Assembly (NCBI RefSeq): GCF_014189455.1
Contig: NZ_CP050296.1
Span: 6,320,001 to 6,384,000 of the forward strand
Length of the DNA stretch: 64,000 nucleotides
Source of the DNA: Mesorhizobium huakuii
Lineage (GTDB): Bacteria > Pseudomonadota > Alphaproteobacteria > Rhizobiales > Rhizobiaceae
Direction: 5' to 3'
The translations under genes were made by a program, and so were the position numbers. Of the stretch, positions 1 to 10,607 are shown one piece after another. Under the pieces are notes generated by a model, which saw nothing but the letters and a program-made list of their open reading frames with translations, ran no database searches and was not told where the DNA came from. Each line of letters opens with the position of its first letter. Within the stretch, counting starts at the first letter, position 1.

Positions 1-2
1 AC

Positions 3-995
3 GACGCTTTCGCCAAGGCACCCGTCACATCAGGGCCATTCAAATTCGTCGAGTTGAAGCCGGGCGACCGCGTGGTCCTTGCCCGCAACAAGCACTACTA
101 TCGCGAGGGCGAGCCGAAGATCGACGGCGTCGAATTCCGCTACGTCCCCGACGACAACACCAGGGTCTCGATGTTGCAGGCGGGCGAACTCGATGTCTGC
201 CTCGGAGTGCCCGCCCCGCGCATGGCCGAATTGAAGGCCGCCGGCTTCCGGGCCGATCCTGAAGCTTCGAGCTCCACCTATGACATGCTGATCAACCATT
301 CGGCCGAACCCTTCAACGACCTCCAATTCCGCCAGGCTGTCAGCTATGGCATCGACCGCGCCGCTATCAACGCCGCAGTCACGCTGGGCCTCGGCACACC
401 GGCCAGTTCCATCATGAGCCCGGCGCTCGATTTCTTCGACAAATCGCTGCCGGTCATTGCCCGGGACGTCGAAAAGGCGAAGGCGCTGCTAGCCGCGTCC
501 GGCAAGACCGGAGCCAGTTTCGAGCTCATCCAGAATGCCGGCAGTGCGGACGAGGAAAAGGCCGCTGTGCTGATCCAGGCGCAGCTGGCGGAAGTCGGCA
601 TTACCGTCAACATTGCCAAGATCGATTCAACCCAGGCCTGGACCCGTCTCGCCGACGGCGAATATCAGGCGGAAATGAACTGGTGGTACAACGAGACGCG
701 AGACCCGGACAACGCCTTGCGCTGGTGCGTCTGGGGTGCTGGCGACAACAAATCCTATTACACCCGCTACAACAACGAGGCTGTCAACAAGCTGATCGAT
801 GAAGCTTCGGGCGAGGCGGACAATGCCAAACGGGCCGAACTTTATGCCCAGATCCAGAAGACCGTGGTCGATGAAGTGGCGCAGGTGGCGCTCTATCACC
901 CGACGTGGCTCAACGCCTACGCTCCGAGCGTCAAGGGACTGATCCTGAACGTCGGCCTGCAGTTCTCGTCCATCGGCGGAACCAGCCTGGATTGA
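3..995 (+). CDS. ABC transporter solute-binding protein (SBP family 5), C-terminal part
   Basis: The reading frame is open from base 3 to the stop at 993-995, so the N-terminus and signal peptide lie outside the window. The visible 330 residues fit the C-terminal two thirds of a family 5 periplasmic binding protein for peptides, nickel or opines: a lobe with a run of FRQAVSYGIDR type, conserved in this family, and a C-terminal stretch ending in an aromatic-rich strand. It would capture substrate in the periplasm and deliver it to the permeases encoded next. The first permease starts 73 bases downstream, so the genes form one operon. The substrate cannot be read from the sequence. Confidence 0.9.
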   Translation, partial: DAFAKAPVTSGPFKFVELKPGDRVVLARNKHYYREGEPKIDGVEFRYVPDDNTRVSMLQAGELDVCLGVPAPRMAELKAAGFRADPEASSSTYDMLINHSAEPFNDLQFRQAVSYGIDRAAINAAVTLGLGTPASSIMSPALDFFDKSLPVIARDVEKAKALLAASGKTGASFELIQNAGSADEEKAAVLIQAQLAEVGITVNIAKIDSTQAWTRLADGEYQAEMNWWYNETRDPDNALRWCVWGAGDNKSYYTRYNNEAVNKLIDEASGEADNAKRAELYAQIQKTVVDEVAQVALYHPTWLNAYAPSVKGLILNVGLQFSSIGGTSLD

Positions 996-1068
996 TCGGC
1001 ACTGGATGCGGGGCGGGATGAAGCAGTTCGTCCATGCCTCGCATCAATTTGAGACCAGGATCCCGACC

Positions 1069-2006
1069 ATGAATCGATTCTCCTTCATCCTCAGACGGCC
1101 GATTCAATTGATCCCCGTGTTGCTGGGCATCAGTGTGATCACCTTCCTGCTGCTGCAAATGACGCCCGGCGACCCGGTTCGCCTCATGCTTGGCCCGAAG
1201 GCCAGCCAGGAGGCGATTGAATTCGTGCGGGCGCGCTACGGTCTCGATCAACCCGTCCCCGTGCAGTATTTCTACTACGTGCTGAATTGCCTGCGTGGCG
1301 ATTTCGGTCAGTCGATTGCCTTTCGTGGCCCGGTCAGCGGTGTCATCGTCGCACGGATCGCGCCAACGATTTTCCTGATCCTTTATGGCCTCGTTATCTC
1401 GCTGCTGTTGACATTCGCGCTCGCGGTCACCGCTGCCCGGCAGCGCGGGCGATGGATCGATCATCTCATCCGTCTCGTCTGCGTTGCGGGTGTTGGCGTG
1501 CCATCCTACTTCGTCGGCCTGCTGCTGATCATGGCTTCTGCCTGCGACTGAAGATCTTCCCGGTATCCGGATACGGGCCAAGCTTCGCCAACAATCTGTG
1601 GCATCTGTTCCTGCCGGCCCTGACGATCGGCATCGGGGTGACGCCGATCCTCGCCCGCAATCTGCGCGCGACCTTCATCCAGCAAATGGACAAGGACTAT
1701 GCGGTCGCTTGCCGCTCCAGGGGCCTGCCGGAGAGCTACATCTTTTCCCGGCACGTGTTCTGGAATTCCCTGCTGCCGACCGTCAATCTGCTGGGCGTCG
1801 TCGTCGCCTTCTTGATCGGCGGCACTGTCGTTGTCGAGAATGTCTTCAACATTCCAGGGCTCGGCAATCTGCTCATCCGCGGCGTTCTCACGCATGACCA
1901 GTTCGTTGTCCAGGCAGTGTCCCTGTTGCTGGCCGTCGGTGTCGTCATATCGAATTTTGCAGTCGACATCTTGACCGCCATTCTCGATCCACGGGTGACA
2001 TTATGA
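1069..2006 (+). pseudogene. DppB-type ABC permease, frameshifted
   Basis: This is the first inner-membrane permease of the importer. The start chosen is the ATG at 1069, which gives an N-terminus (MNRFSFILRR) typical of DppB-like proteins. The frame runs through several membrane segments and a TPGDPVRLMLGPKAS stretch, then stops early near 1549. The rest of the protein, with the EAA-type cytoplasmic loop (SRGLPESYIFSRHVFWNSL) and last membrane segments, continues in another frame to 2006. Restoring one T at the TT of 1536-1537 rejoins the frames as GLLLIMAFCLRLKIFPVSGYG-like sequence. It is either a real frameshift or a sequencing error. Its stop overlaps the next start. Confidence 0.85.
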
Positions 2007-2854
2007 GCGATCTGATGCAAGGCAGCCGCCCCTTGGCCATGGCGCGAATTCGGACCCTGCCGGCAACCCTGATCATTGGCGGTGCCGTCACGCTGGCCTG
2101 GATCATCCTGGCCACGCTGGCGCCGGTGCTGACCAGTTTCGACCCGATCAAGGTCGATGTGATGCAGGCTCTGAAACCACCCGGCGCCGAGCATTGGTTT
2201 GGCACCGACGCCATCGGCCGCGATGTGCTGGTTCGGACGCTGTTTGCCGCGCGCTGTGATCTCGCCATGGCCTTCTTCGGCGTGGTCGGGCCGATCGTCC
2301 TGGGGACTATCATCGGCCTTATCGCCGGCTATCTGGGCGGCAGGATCGATGCGGTGCTGATGCGCATCCTCGAAGTCACCGTATCATTTCCCTATTTCGT
2401 CCTGGTCATCGCCATCGTTGCCGTGCTGGGGCCAGGCCTCAAGAGCTACTTCATCTCGCTCACCTTGGTGAACTGGGTCAGCTATGCACGACTGGTGCGG
2501 AGCCAGGCGATGGTGCTGCGCGGCGCCGATTTCGTGCTGGCGGCGCGCGGTATGGGTTTTGGCCATTCGCGCATCATGCTGTTCCACATCCTGCCAAATG
2601 CCATCGTTCCATCAATTGTCTTCGTCATGACCGATGCGGTGCTGGCCATCGTGCTTGGATCGTCGCTGGGCTTTCTCGGCCTCGGCGTACAACCCCCGAC
2701 ACCGGAATGGGGCGCCATGATCGCCGACGGGCAGACCTACCTGACCACCGCCTGGTGGATTGCGATCTTTCCAGGCGTCGCCATCTGCCTTCTGGCGCTG
2801 GGCCTCTCGTTGACCGCTGATGGTCTCGCCCGCCTCTTGAACACGGAATCCTGA
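2003..2854 (+). CDS. DppC-type ABC permease
   Basis: This 283-residue protein is the second membrane permease of the importer. It has an N-terminal membrane anchor, the HWFGTDAIGRDVLVRTLFAAR signature that opens the DppC/OppC core, about five further membrane spans, and an EAA-type loop near LAARGMGFGHSRIMLFHILP that contacts the ATPase. The ATG at 2003 overlaps the stop of the upstream permease (ATGA), indicating translational coupling. The ATPase gene starts 1 base after its stop. No defect is visible. Confidence 0.92.
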   Translation: MSDLMQGSRPLAMARIRTLPATLIIGGAVTLAWIILATLAPVLTSFDPIKVDVMQALKPPGAEHWFGTDAIGRDVLVRTLFAARCDLAMAFFGVVGPIVLGTIIGLIAGYLGGRIDAVLMRILEVTVSFPYFVLVIAIVAVLGPGLKSYFISLTLVNWVSYARLVRSQAMVLRGADFVLAARGMGFGHSRIMLFHILPNAIVPSIVFVMTDAVLAIVLGSSLGFLGLGVQPPTPEWGAMIADGQTYLTTAWWIAIFPGVAICLLALGLSLTADGLARLLNTES

Positions 2855-2855
2855 G

Positions 2856-4537
2856 ATGAGCGACCTCGTCAACGTCGAGAACCTCACCATCGACTTCGCC
2901 ACCAATTTTGGCGATGTCCAAGCCCTGCGCGGCGTCAGCTTTTCATTGAAGGAAGGCGAGGTCCTTGGAATCGTCGGTGAATCCGGCTCCGGCAAGACGG
3001 TGGCTTGCAGGGCCATCCTGAAGCTGATTGCCGGCAACGCGCTGGTGAAGTCGGGCCGGATCATGTTCGAGGGCAGCGATGTCCTTGCCATGAAGGATGC
3101 CGAGCTGGGGCGGCTGCGTGGCGGGCAAGCGGCGATGATCTTCCAGAATCCGTCAACGCATCTTGATCCCATCATGACGGTTGGGCGTCAGGTTGGCGAG
3201 GCGATGGTGGTCCATCAGGGCATATCCTGGCGACAGGCCAATGCGCGGGCGATCGGCCTGCTGGAAGACATGCATATCAAGGACGCGGCCAGGCGGGCGG
3301 TGCCTATCCACATGAGCTGTCGGGTGGCATGCGTCAGCGGGTGATGATCGCGGCTGCCCTTGCCTGCGAACCGAAACTGCTGATTGCCGACGAGCCGACG
3401 ACGGCGCTTGATGTCACGGTGCAGGCTCAGATCCTCGACCTGCTCCGTGGCATCCGGCGCGAACGCAAGCTGTCGATCATCCTCGTCTCTCACGATCTTG
3501 GCGTGATCGCGGAAATGTGTGACCGCGTCGTCGTCATGAAGGACGGTGCGGTGCTGGAGATCGGATCTGTCAATCAAATCCTGCGTGAACCCGCCCATGA
3601 ATACACGAAGCGCCTGATCGCCTCCCAACCCTCGCTGATGAAGCCAACCGCGCATGCCTGTCCCGTGGCAGCGCAACCGCATCTCCTGGTGAAGAACCTT
3701 TGCGTGAACTTCTATCCGGGGCAGAGCCTTGTGGCCTGGGCGACGCGCAAGCCGCAGCAGATTGTGCGCGCGGTCGACAATGTTTCGTTGGCGCTGCGTC
3801 GCGGCGGGGCGCTGGGGATTGTCGGCGAGTCCGGATCCGGCAAGAGCACCATCGCCCGGGCCATTGCCGGCCTGGTGCAGCCGCAACAAGGGGAGATCGA
3901 GGTGGACGGCCAATCGCTCGATCGCGCGCTCGCAAGGCGCCGGCCCGAGCAGGTTCGCAAACTGCAGATGGTGTTCCAGGACCCGTTCATGTCCCTCAAT
4001 CCAGCCTTTACGGTTGCACAGACCCTGGCCGAGCCGCTGCGGCAACTGAGTGTCTGCCCGGAGGCGGAAATTCCGGCACGCATCCGCGACCTCATGGAAA
4101 AAGTGGAATTGCCGCGTCAACTGCTAGACCGCCGCACGACGCAACTTTCCGGCGGCCAGCGGCAACGCGTCGGCATCGCTAGAGCCCTAGCGCTGGAACC
4201 GGAGATTTTGATCGCCGATGAAGTCACCTCGGCTCTAGACGTCACCATTCAGGCCCAGGTACTCGACCTCTTTGTGCGGCTGCGCCGCGAATTGTCGCTG
4301 ACACTAATCCTGATTTCCCACGATCTGGGCGTCGTGCGCTACCTGTGCGAACACGTTGGGGTGATGCAGCATGGTAAGCTGGTTGAGTATGGCAACACGG
4401 AAGACGTTCTGGATCGACCTCAGCAGGCCTATACTCACGAATTGATCGCCGCCATCCCAAAGCTCTCGCGTCCAACGAACCGCCGCGGTAGTGCGGATTC
4501 ATTGAATGACCGGCCCGTTGCGACACCATCTTTTTAG
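2856..4537 (+). pseudogene. Fused double ATPase (DppD-DppF type) of the importer, frameshifted
   Basis: Two ABC ATPase domains are encoded in a row, as in fused peptide/nickel importers. Domain 1 has Walker A GESGSGKT and, after the frameshift, a signature SGGMRQRV and Walker B LLIADEPTTALD. Domain 2 has Walker A GESGSGKST, signature LSGGQRQRVGIARALAL and Walker B ILIADEVTSALD, with V in place of the usual P after DE. The first frame runs from 2856 to 3344 and ends in nonsense; the second is open from 3329. Adding one G near 3297-3300 restores GAYPHELSGGMRQRV. Without that base domain 1 lacks its signature and the importer should be dead; a sequencing error is the alternative. Confidence 0.87.
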
Positions 4538-5250
4538 TATAACAGTGAGACGTACTGGGTGGAGATGCACGCAGTCGATGTCCGAGGTCAGTGGGAGGCG
4601 AAAGTCCGCATCAGCCAAATGCGTTCCGGAACCAGGCCGCCCGCTTCCCGCCCACACGTGCCAGTCTGCAATGCGCCTAAACGCGGACATTATCGGCCGA
4701 TCGGCCCGCCACCGCTTGTCGGCAGCGATGCCACGACTTCAACGATCAATGAAACGATCGACGGCAGCGTTTTCGACCGTTGGCGCGCCGAGCCTCACTA
4801 TAGACCTAAGAATTTGCAGGATTGGGCCGCCAGAACTGGTGTTGATCCGACAACCATCAACCACCCGGTGCTGGCGAACAACCCGCTTAGCGGCGAGCCG
4901 AACTTGGGGTGAGCCGCGGACGCCAACCCCACCTTCGCATGAAACCAGCCATTACCTAGAAGATGCCGGAAGCGTGAAGTTCGCTATCGACCCGCATCGT
5001 AAGGAGATAGCCTTCCGTCACTCGCATCCGCCGGGATCGAGCACGCCGGAGATCGACACAAGCAAGACCGCAGCGAGTCCGAGACTGATCTCGAACAACG
5101 TCCCGGCTCGAATTGCGGCAATGGCAACCGCTTGGCTGCGGGGTATGCGAGGCACGAACCAATGGCGATCAGGACCGCCAATGCCGTCATGGGCGAAACA
5201 ACAACAACCTTCGCCATAAGCACCGCCCGCAAGCCATTGCCGGTTCGGCA
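4538..5250 (+). other. Gene-poor stretch after the ABC operon
   Basis: Only short, poorly supported reading frames occur here, on both strands. A minus-strand hydrophobic segment around 5130-5230 may belong to the same decayed membrane gene as the fragment at 5251-5518. No promoter, RNA gene or intact gene was recognised. Confidence 0.4.
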
Positions 5251-5518
5251 TCAGGCGAGCGCCATCCGGGTTGGCGGCGCCCTCGGCGGCCTAAGCACGG
5301 CAAAGAAGGCCGGGATGGCGATGAAATAGGTGATCGCTGACCATTGCAGCACGGCACCGAGGCCGAAAGAGGTGGCGATGATCGGTACGGAGGCCGAGCC
5401 GATGACGGAAAAGCAGCCATTGATGCCCCAAGCCCAGACAAACAGATGCTCCTTGTCGAGCCTTGCCAGCTGGTGGACAAAGCACTGCGGCAAGGGTGCC
5501 TTGATGACTTGAGCGCAA
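5251..5518 (-). pseudogene. Remnant of a spermidine-synthase-like membrane protein
   Basis: A short minus-strand stretch encodes HLFVWAWGINGCFSVIGSAS followed by a second hydrophobic segment. This resembles the last membrane helices of bacterial membrane proteins fused to spermidine-synthase domains, where a WAWGINGxxSVIGS motif is common. The rest of such a protein (about 400 to 800 residues) is absent, so this is a degraded end piece. The family assignment rests on motif memory only. Confidence 0.4.
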
Positions 5519-5740
5519 CCCTTTCTATCCCGCCGAGCCAGCCATACGAGGTCGCGAACTGCCTCCGAATGGGGTATTTATCCGAAGCCGAGGTGAAACG
5601 TCGGGAGGATTACCTTGGCATCCCACTGCGCTAGACGCAGGCATTTTTGGTCCAGCAGTCCGATGATAAATGAACGCCGCTATGTTGATCCTAGTGACAC
5701 CAGTCGCTTTGATCAGATGCTAACGTGAGGCTGGCGAACG

Positions 5741-6289
5741 ATGCCAAACAAGCTTGTAATGATCATCCGCCACGCCGAAAAGCCGATCCCAGGCGGCCCG
5801 GATCTCGGGGTCACCGAGCAGGGCGAGAGTGATCCCGCATCGCTGACAGTGCGTGGCTGGCAACGCGCGGGTGGCCTTTGCCGCTTCTTTTACGCGCCGC
5901 CTCCACCTCTGGGCAGACCTGCAACAATTGTGGCATCGGGCATGATCAAAAGGGACGATTCCGGCACTCGGAGCAAGCGGCCGAGCCAGACCATAGCTCC
6001 ACTGGCAAGGCGCCTTGGCCTCGAACCTGATGTCACTCATTCAAAGGGCCAAGAGCAGCTGGCGGCGGATGCCATCCGCACTGCCCAATCACCGGTGTTG
6101 GTTAGCTGGCAACACGAGTCCATTCCTGCTCTGACGGCTGCGCTTGTCGGTGGTACGGAGATCGCTCCGCAATCATGGCCCGATGATGATTTCGACAGCA
6201 TCTGGGTGCTGGAAGCAGACGAGGCGAATCTCTGGTCCTTCTCGCAGGAACGCCAAGCGCTTCTGGATGGTGATGGCACCGCAAATTGA
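5741..6289 (+). CDS. Histidine phosphatase superfamily protein
   Basis: This 182-residue protein begins with MPNKLVMIIRHAEKP, which holds the RHxE-type catalytic motif of the phosphoglycerate-mutase-like superfamily; the histidine of RHA would be phosphorylated. A second histidine in SWQHESIPAL fits the C-terminal catalytic His. The length is that of a compact cytosolic phosphatase domain with no signal peptide. Substrate is unknown. It stands alone, flanked by gene-poor DNA. Confidence 0.8.
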   Translation: MPNKLVMIIRHAEKPIPGGPDLGVTEQGESDPASLTVRGWQRAGGLCRFFYAPPPPLGRPATIVASGMIKRDDSGTRSKRPSQTIAPLARRLGLEPDVTHSKGQEQLAADAIRTAQSPVLVSWQHESIPALTAALVGGTEIAPQSWPDDDFDSIWVLEADEANLWSFSQERQALLDGDGTAN

Positions 6290-6722
6290 ATTGGGTGACT
6301 GCCTTTGAGTCAAACAGCAGAAACGGCAGCCTCTAAACGCATGCTACTGGCAAGCTGACGGACCGCTTTCGTCTCAACTCGATCATTCGACAACTGGCAA
6401 CGGATGATCGCTTGAAGCACCTTCCTGGCGAGAGCGATGCCAGTATCATTGAGCGAAACCTCGACACGACCAATCATCACGTGCACGTCGTGAACTGAAA
6501 CCGTCGGCCCCCAAGTGGATTTTGGAGCGCGACTTGGGAGCCGGCATTCGAATTTGACAATACCAGACACAGATCGTGTGGCCGTTGACAACGCCTCCAG
6601 TCTTGTCGGTCACGACCAGGGTTGCCACCTTCTCCGTTAACACCTCTGCGTAGGTCAACCGCTCCAAAACGGCCTCTTCAATGGGCTGATCTGGCCGAAG
6701 GTCGGCTGCGCCTCGATCGCCT
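6290..6722 (-). other. Intergenic stretch with weak minus-strand coding signal
   Basis: No convincing gene. The minus strand of about 6310-6700 reads as plausible protein in two frames (for example LTEKVATLVVTDKTGGVV and NDTGIALARKVLQAII), which could be one small gene broken by a frameshift, but no start or family could be fixed. Confidence 0.25.
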
Positions 6723-7511
6723 ATGCCGCAATGGCGCCGATCGACTTTCTTCCCCTGCCGGCAAAGCTTGAACATTGAGGACGCCACACCGCAAGAGCTC
6801 GCACGCGGGATCGCGGCAGCCGAAAGGGTGTTTGCACGCGCCGGCATTACAGCTTTGCAAGGCGCGGAAGGACTGTTCGCGTTGGAAGGCTGGGACATCA
6901 AGGGCTTTACAGAAGACGACAAGCCTACCGAGGACGAGGATCGGGCTGCCACCGTCTGGTTGGAAGCCGAGGAGGCTGCGGCGGCGGCATGTTGTGCGGG
7001 CTGGCCGGAGGAAAAAGTCCCGCACCATCAGGTCATGGAACTGGTCAATGTTCCCCGCACGAAGCTGCAGGCCGAGGCCATTCCAGACACCTGGCCGGAG
7101 CGGAAGCAGCTCTATCCTGAGGTCGTCAAGCGGCTGGAGATCACGACCGGACCGGACCGCCAGATCGATTTCGATATTGCCTTCGTTCTCGGCTGGGTTC
7201 CCGAGCGGCCGACGCTGGATCGGGTTGAGCCCCTTTCGGAAGATGGTGACCGTATCCCCTTCTTCACCAGCGACCTTGCCCAGGTCGAAGAGATGGCTCG
7301 CAAGGCGCTCAAGGACTGGACAATCGAGATTGACCGGGATCCCTGCGATGCCCACGTTTTCGACCCGGTGGCCGGCGATGACGATGATGAACTGCGCATG
7401 GCGGCATGGCGTGATTTCGACGGCTCCTTGCATATGGAAAAGGCGCCGGCAAATCCTGCGATCGCGCTGACGCTGGCAATGATGCGCGGCCAGTCAATGC
7501 ATTTCGAATAG
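6723..7511 (+). CDS. Hypothetical acidic cytosolic protein
   Basis: An open frame of up to 262 residues, rich in Glu, Asp and Ala, with no membrane segment or signal peptide. The true start may be the TTG at 6768, because the sequence from NIEDATPQELARGIAAAERV onward looks like the natural N-terminus, while the preceding 15 residues do not. Helical AEEAAAAACCAGWPEEKV and an Asp-rich stretch (VAGDDDDELRMAAW) are visible. I do not recognise the family. The coding character of the frame is good, and it stands alone. Confidence 0.6.
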   Translation: MPQWRRSTFFPCRQSLNIEDATPQELARGIAAAERVFARAGITALQGAEGLFALEGWDIKGFTEDDKPTEDEDRAATVWLEAEEAAAAACCAGWPEEKVPHHQVMELVNVPRTKLQAEAIPDTWPERKQLYPEVVKRLEITTGPDRQIDFDIAFVLGWVPERPTLDRVEPLSEDGDRIPFFTSDLAQVEEMARKALKDWTIEIDRDPCDAHVFDPVAGDDDDELRMAAWRDFDGSLHMEKAPANPAIALTLAMMRGQSMHFE

Positions 7512-7613
7512 TGGTCAAGCGCAGTCGGGGCTCACCGACGCCATCGGTGATCGACCGCGACTGGCCACACCAGTGTGCTGCCGGATGACCTCTGCACCGA
7601 CCGAAACTTCACC

Positions 7614-7890
7614 ATGATCGCGAAGTTCTGCCAGGAACGAGGACTTAAGCACCAGACGCGGCAAGTGCAGGCGATATGGCCGAACGGGAACTATGAAACC
7701 TATCGGCTCCATTGCTTCAGATGCGGCATCTGCAAGGGCGTTTCTTCATCACTACTTCGAGGGGCTGATGTTCGATCCGAGGCGAGATCGGGAGAATGGA
7801 AAAGTACGCGGCGTTTGGCGCCGCACCGGCGAATACACGCCAGTGCTCGATCTCGGTCCTCTCAGCGTGCCGGAGATTTTGCGCAGCTAA
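7614..7890 (+). pseudogene. Small conserved hypothetical protein, frameshifted
   Basis: Two overlapping frames together make one protein of about 92 residues: MIAKFCQERGLKHQTRQVQ up to YETYRLHCF in the first frame, then DAASARAFLHHYFEG and VLDLGPLSVPEILRS in the second. Removing one base near 7719 joins them. The protein is soluble, with no recognised domain. Function unknown. Confidence 0.45.
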
Positions 7891-8458
7891 GACCTTTCAG
7901 GGCGAACTGTCTCCGCCGAGAGCGATCCCGCCGGCAGCGGCCGCAAAAGCTCGGCCTCAGGTTTTGTCAGATTGATCCAGGCCGCCCAATTCTCGGGCCG
8001 AAGAACGACCACCTGACGGTTGTGATATGGCGCGATATCCGGCCCGGGATCGGTCGTCAGCATGGTGAAGGTAGGCGGCTTGTTGCCCACGGCTTCACGC
8101 CAAAGCCCAGCGACGGCCATGAATGAAGAGCCGTTGAGCGTGAAGTGATGTTTCTCCTTCGGATATTTCGTGCCTGTGAATTCGAAGAACGCGGACGCAG
8201 GAATGAGGCAGCGCTTGCTGTTGCCGAATTGCCGGCCTTCGGAGCGGAAGTTGAAAACAGGCCCGCCCTTTGGTCCGGCAGGCGGAAATCCGAACGTCAT
8301 CGAGGCCAGTTCGATCGCATCGCCGGCAGCGCGCATTATGGGTGCTGGGTCATTGATGCGAATGTCGTTCGCTTGTGGGAAATCGAGTTCGGTCTGGTGC
8401 ATCGGGATCTTGAGCGCCAGCGACGCCATCATCCGGCTATATTCAGCCCAGAGTACAT
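7887..8458 (-). CDS. SRAP (YedK/HMCES-like) family protein without an evident catalytic Cys2
   Basis: The sequence matches the SRAP family, whose members bind abasic sites in single-stranded DNA through a cysteine at position 2. Visible hallmarks are the MTFGFPPAGPKGGPVFNFRS core, a CLIPASAFFEFTG strand and PYHNRQVVVL near the end. The canonical start is MCN or MCG. Here the best aligned start (ATG at 8456-8458) is followed by TAC and is one base out of frame with the rest; the first in-frame ATG pair is at 8427-8432. A small deletion may have removed the catalytic cysteine and shifted the start, in which case this is a pseudogene. The open frame continues upstream to 8588 without conserved sequence. 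Confidence 0.7.
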
Positions 8459-8877
8459 GCTGACGTGGGCGACCTGTTTCAGTGAGGCTATCAAGGGCAC
8501 GATGAAAAACGAAACGGCGCTCAACTGGTTCGCGAGAAGTTGACAAGTTCACCGACGTTGCGATCTCTGATGTCGGTCGAGCGCCCACGGAATCGACAGA
8601 GGCAAAAGACTACGCCGACTATTGAAAAACAATCGCCCCGGGTGGTAGGGATCAGCGCACGGCGCCGCTCCATTTATCCATCGTGGGCGTATGACTGCTC
8701 GCCGCGTGCCACCGTCTGGTAAGGGTTTTGAAATGATCGGCCGCAGGGCGTTGAGATCGTCGGCCGCAGGAGCTGCGAACCGTTGCTCTCCGCAGCCGAC
8801 CTGTCGTTGAGGCCGCGACGTTCATCCTCCGAACCGTAGGCCAGGATGGCTGTCGCGGGGGACCTAAGGTCGAGTGA

Positions 8878-9356
8878 TCAACTTGTCCTGTTGATTGATG
8901 TAACCGCAAGGTTCGTCAGCTTGTTGTTGGTGGCTTTCTCCTCGTCAAGAATCTCGCTGAGCAGCTTGTGCGCCTCGTCGTGCCCGAGTTCCTTGGCCCA
9001 TTCCCGCAGAGAGCCGTATCGGGAAATTTCGTAGTGCTCGACTGCCTGGCATGCCGCCAGCAGGCCGGAATCGAGGGCCGTCCCGGACGCTTCCTCCATC
9101 AGGCCGTCGGCCTCCTTGATGAGCCCCTCGATAGCGTCGCACTTCTCACCAGACGCCTTCTTGCCAATCGACTTGAACACCTGCTCCAGTTTCTTGATCT
9201 GCCCCTTCGTCTCCGCAAGGTGGTCGTCGGCCGCTTTCTTCAGCTTGGCGTCCTTCGCGGCCGCGCCACTTTGGGCAGGGCCTTGGTAATCGCGTTCTCG
9301 GCGTAATACATGTCTTGCAGGGTATGCTCGAAAATATCGGCCAGCGTCTTCATCAT
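8878..9356 (-). pseudogene. DUF892 (YciE/YciF-like) ferritin-like stress protein, frameshifted
   Basis: The start is the ATG at 9354-9356, preceded by AGGAG. The N-terminus MKTLADIFEHTLQDMYYAEN and the C-terminal part with helices AIEGLIKEADGLMEEA and ACQAVEHYEISRYG are typical of this four-helix ferritin-like family, which is often stress-induced. The frame breaks near 9262-9266; adding one base gives AAAKDAKLKKAADDHLAETK and joins the halves. As written the product would be about 37 residues. A degenerate EcfG-like site upstream is too weak to call. Confidence 0.8.
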
Positions 9357-9539
9357 GATGCTCCTTTTGCCCGAATTGGCTTCGGGAGAAAGTGCGAGCG
9401 AAGCCAATGGTTCCGTGTTTTGACGCCGACCTGAGAGACAGACAGCCTTTAGGCCGGGAGCCCCCTGTCGCTTATCGGGCGCTGAACGTCCTCCCGGCTG
9501 GAGAATTGGTTAGTCGACGTTCGATCAAGCATTCATTCT

Positions 9540-10505
9540 TCAATATGCACGAGGCGCGGGAACCAACGGGTGGGCAGGAAGGGATGTTCGCTGGTCTTGC
9601 TTGCGCTCGCGCAAAGCGAGAAAGGCCGCGGAGAGCATAACAGCCATGCCGGTGACGTCGATCAGGCTGACCTCCTCACCGTAAGTAACGATGCCAAGCA
9701 AAACGGCGATCACGGGTGAGACGAAGGCAAAGGCTCCTGCCCGCGAGCTACCGATGTCGTGCAGGAGACGCATAAACAGCGTGTAGCCTATGAACGAACC
9801 AAACAGCACAAGGAACAGCCACCCGACCCAGGCCTGCCAGCCCCAATCGCCTGTGAGCGCCGTGGCCGCGCCTGGCTCCACAACGAGTGAGACGAGGATC
9901 AGGAAAGCGCCCCCGAAAAGGGTGGTGAAGCCCGCGATGAAGTCCGACGAATATACCTCAAGAAGCGGTCGAGCGAGCACCGAACCCCAAGCGTAGATTA
10001 CGGCGGCCGACGCCACCGCCGTCATGGCGAATAGCTGGGTGGTCCTGCCCTGCTCGTCTGAGTGTGTCCATCCTGCAAAGGCCTCGGGACCGAACAAGAT
10101 ACCGAGGCCGACCACACCGAGCAGGATCGCGAAAAGCCTTTGGCTGTCATACCGTTCGTCGCCCAGAAGCAATGCAAAGGCCAGCAGCGCGACGGGTGTC
10201 AGCGAAAGCTCGAGCACGGCAGCGGTGCCCGAATCGACATAGCGCATGCCCCAGAAAAGAGGCCCATAGCAAAGCGGTATCATGAACAAGGTAACGAAGA
10301 AGAGACGCGGCCAATTCCTCGTCGCCACCCGCGGCAGCGCAGCGCCCCTGAGGCGCGCGGCAACGAGGATCAGCAATCCGGCTACGGCAAAACGCGTGCC
10401 TGCAAACATCAGAGGTGGCACGGTGGCGACACCCGCCTTGATACCGATCCACGTCATGCCCCAGATCAAACATAAGACCAGAAAGATCGCCGTGTTGCGC
10501 TTCAT
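9540..10505 (-). CDS. EamA/DMT-family inner-membrane transporter
   Basis: This 321-residue protein has about ten hydrophobic segments arranged as two EamA repeats, each starting with a short loop and IWGxTW-type motif (LCLIWGMTWIGIKAG). Such proteins export amino acids or other metabolites. The start is the ATG at 10503-10505, which gives the canonical MKRNTAIFLVLCLIWG. It is divergent from the CGNR gene, 102 bases apart, a frequent arrangement in which the regulator may control the exporter. Substrate unknown. Confidence 0.88.
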   Translation of the reverse strand: MKRNTAIFLVLCLIWGMTWIGIKAGVATVPPLMFAGTRFAVAGLLILVAARLRGAALPRVATRNWPRLFFVTLFMIPLCYGPLFWGMRYVDSGTAAVLELSLTPVALLAFALLLGDERYDSQRLFAILLGVVGLGILFGPEAFAGWTHSDEQGRTTQLFAMTAVASAAVIYAWGSVLARPLLEVYSSDFIAGFTTLFGGAFLILVSLVVEPGAATALTGDWGWQAWVGWLFLVLFGSFIGYTLFMRLLHDIGSSRAGAFAFVSPVIAVLLGIVTYGEEVSLIDVTGMAVMLSAAFLALRERKQDQRTSLPAHPLVPAPRAY

Positions 10506-10607
10506 GGGGAGCCCCTGCACGAGCGTGGATCGTGTAACGCTCAAAAATTGTTTATTCCGTTACAACGTCCTCTTGCCAATTCGGTTCCGCCGACCGATCT
10601 TCCGGGC

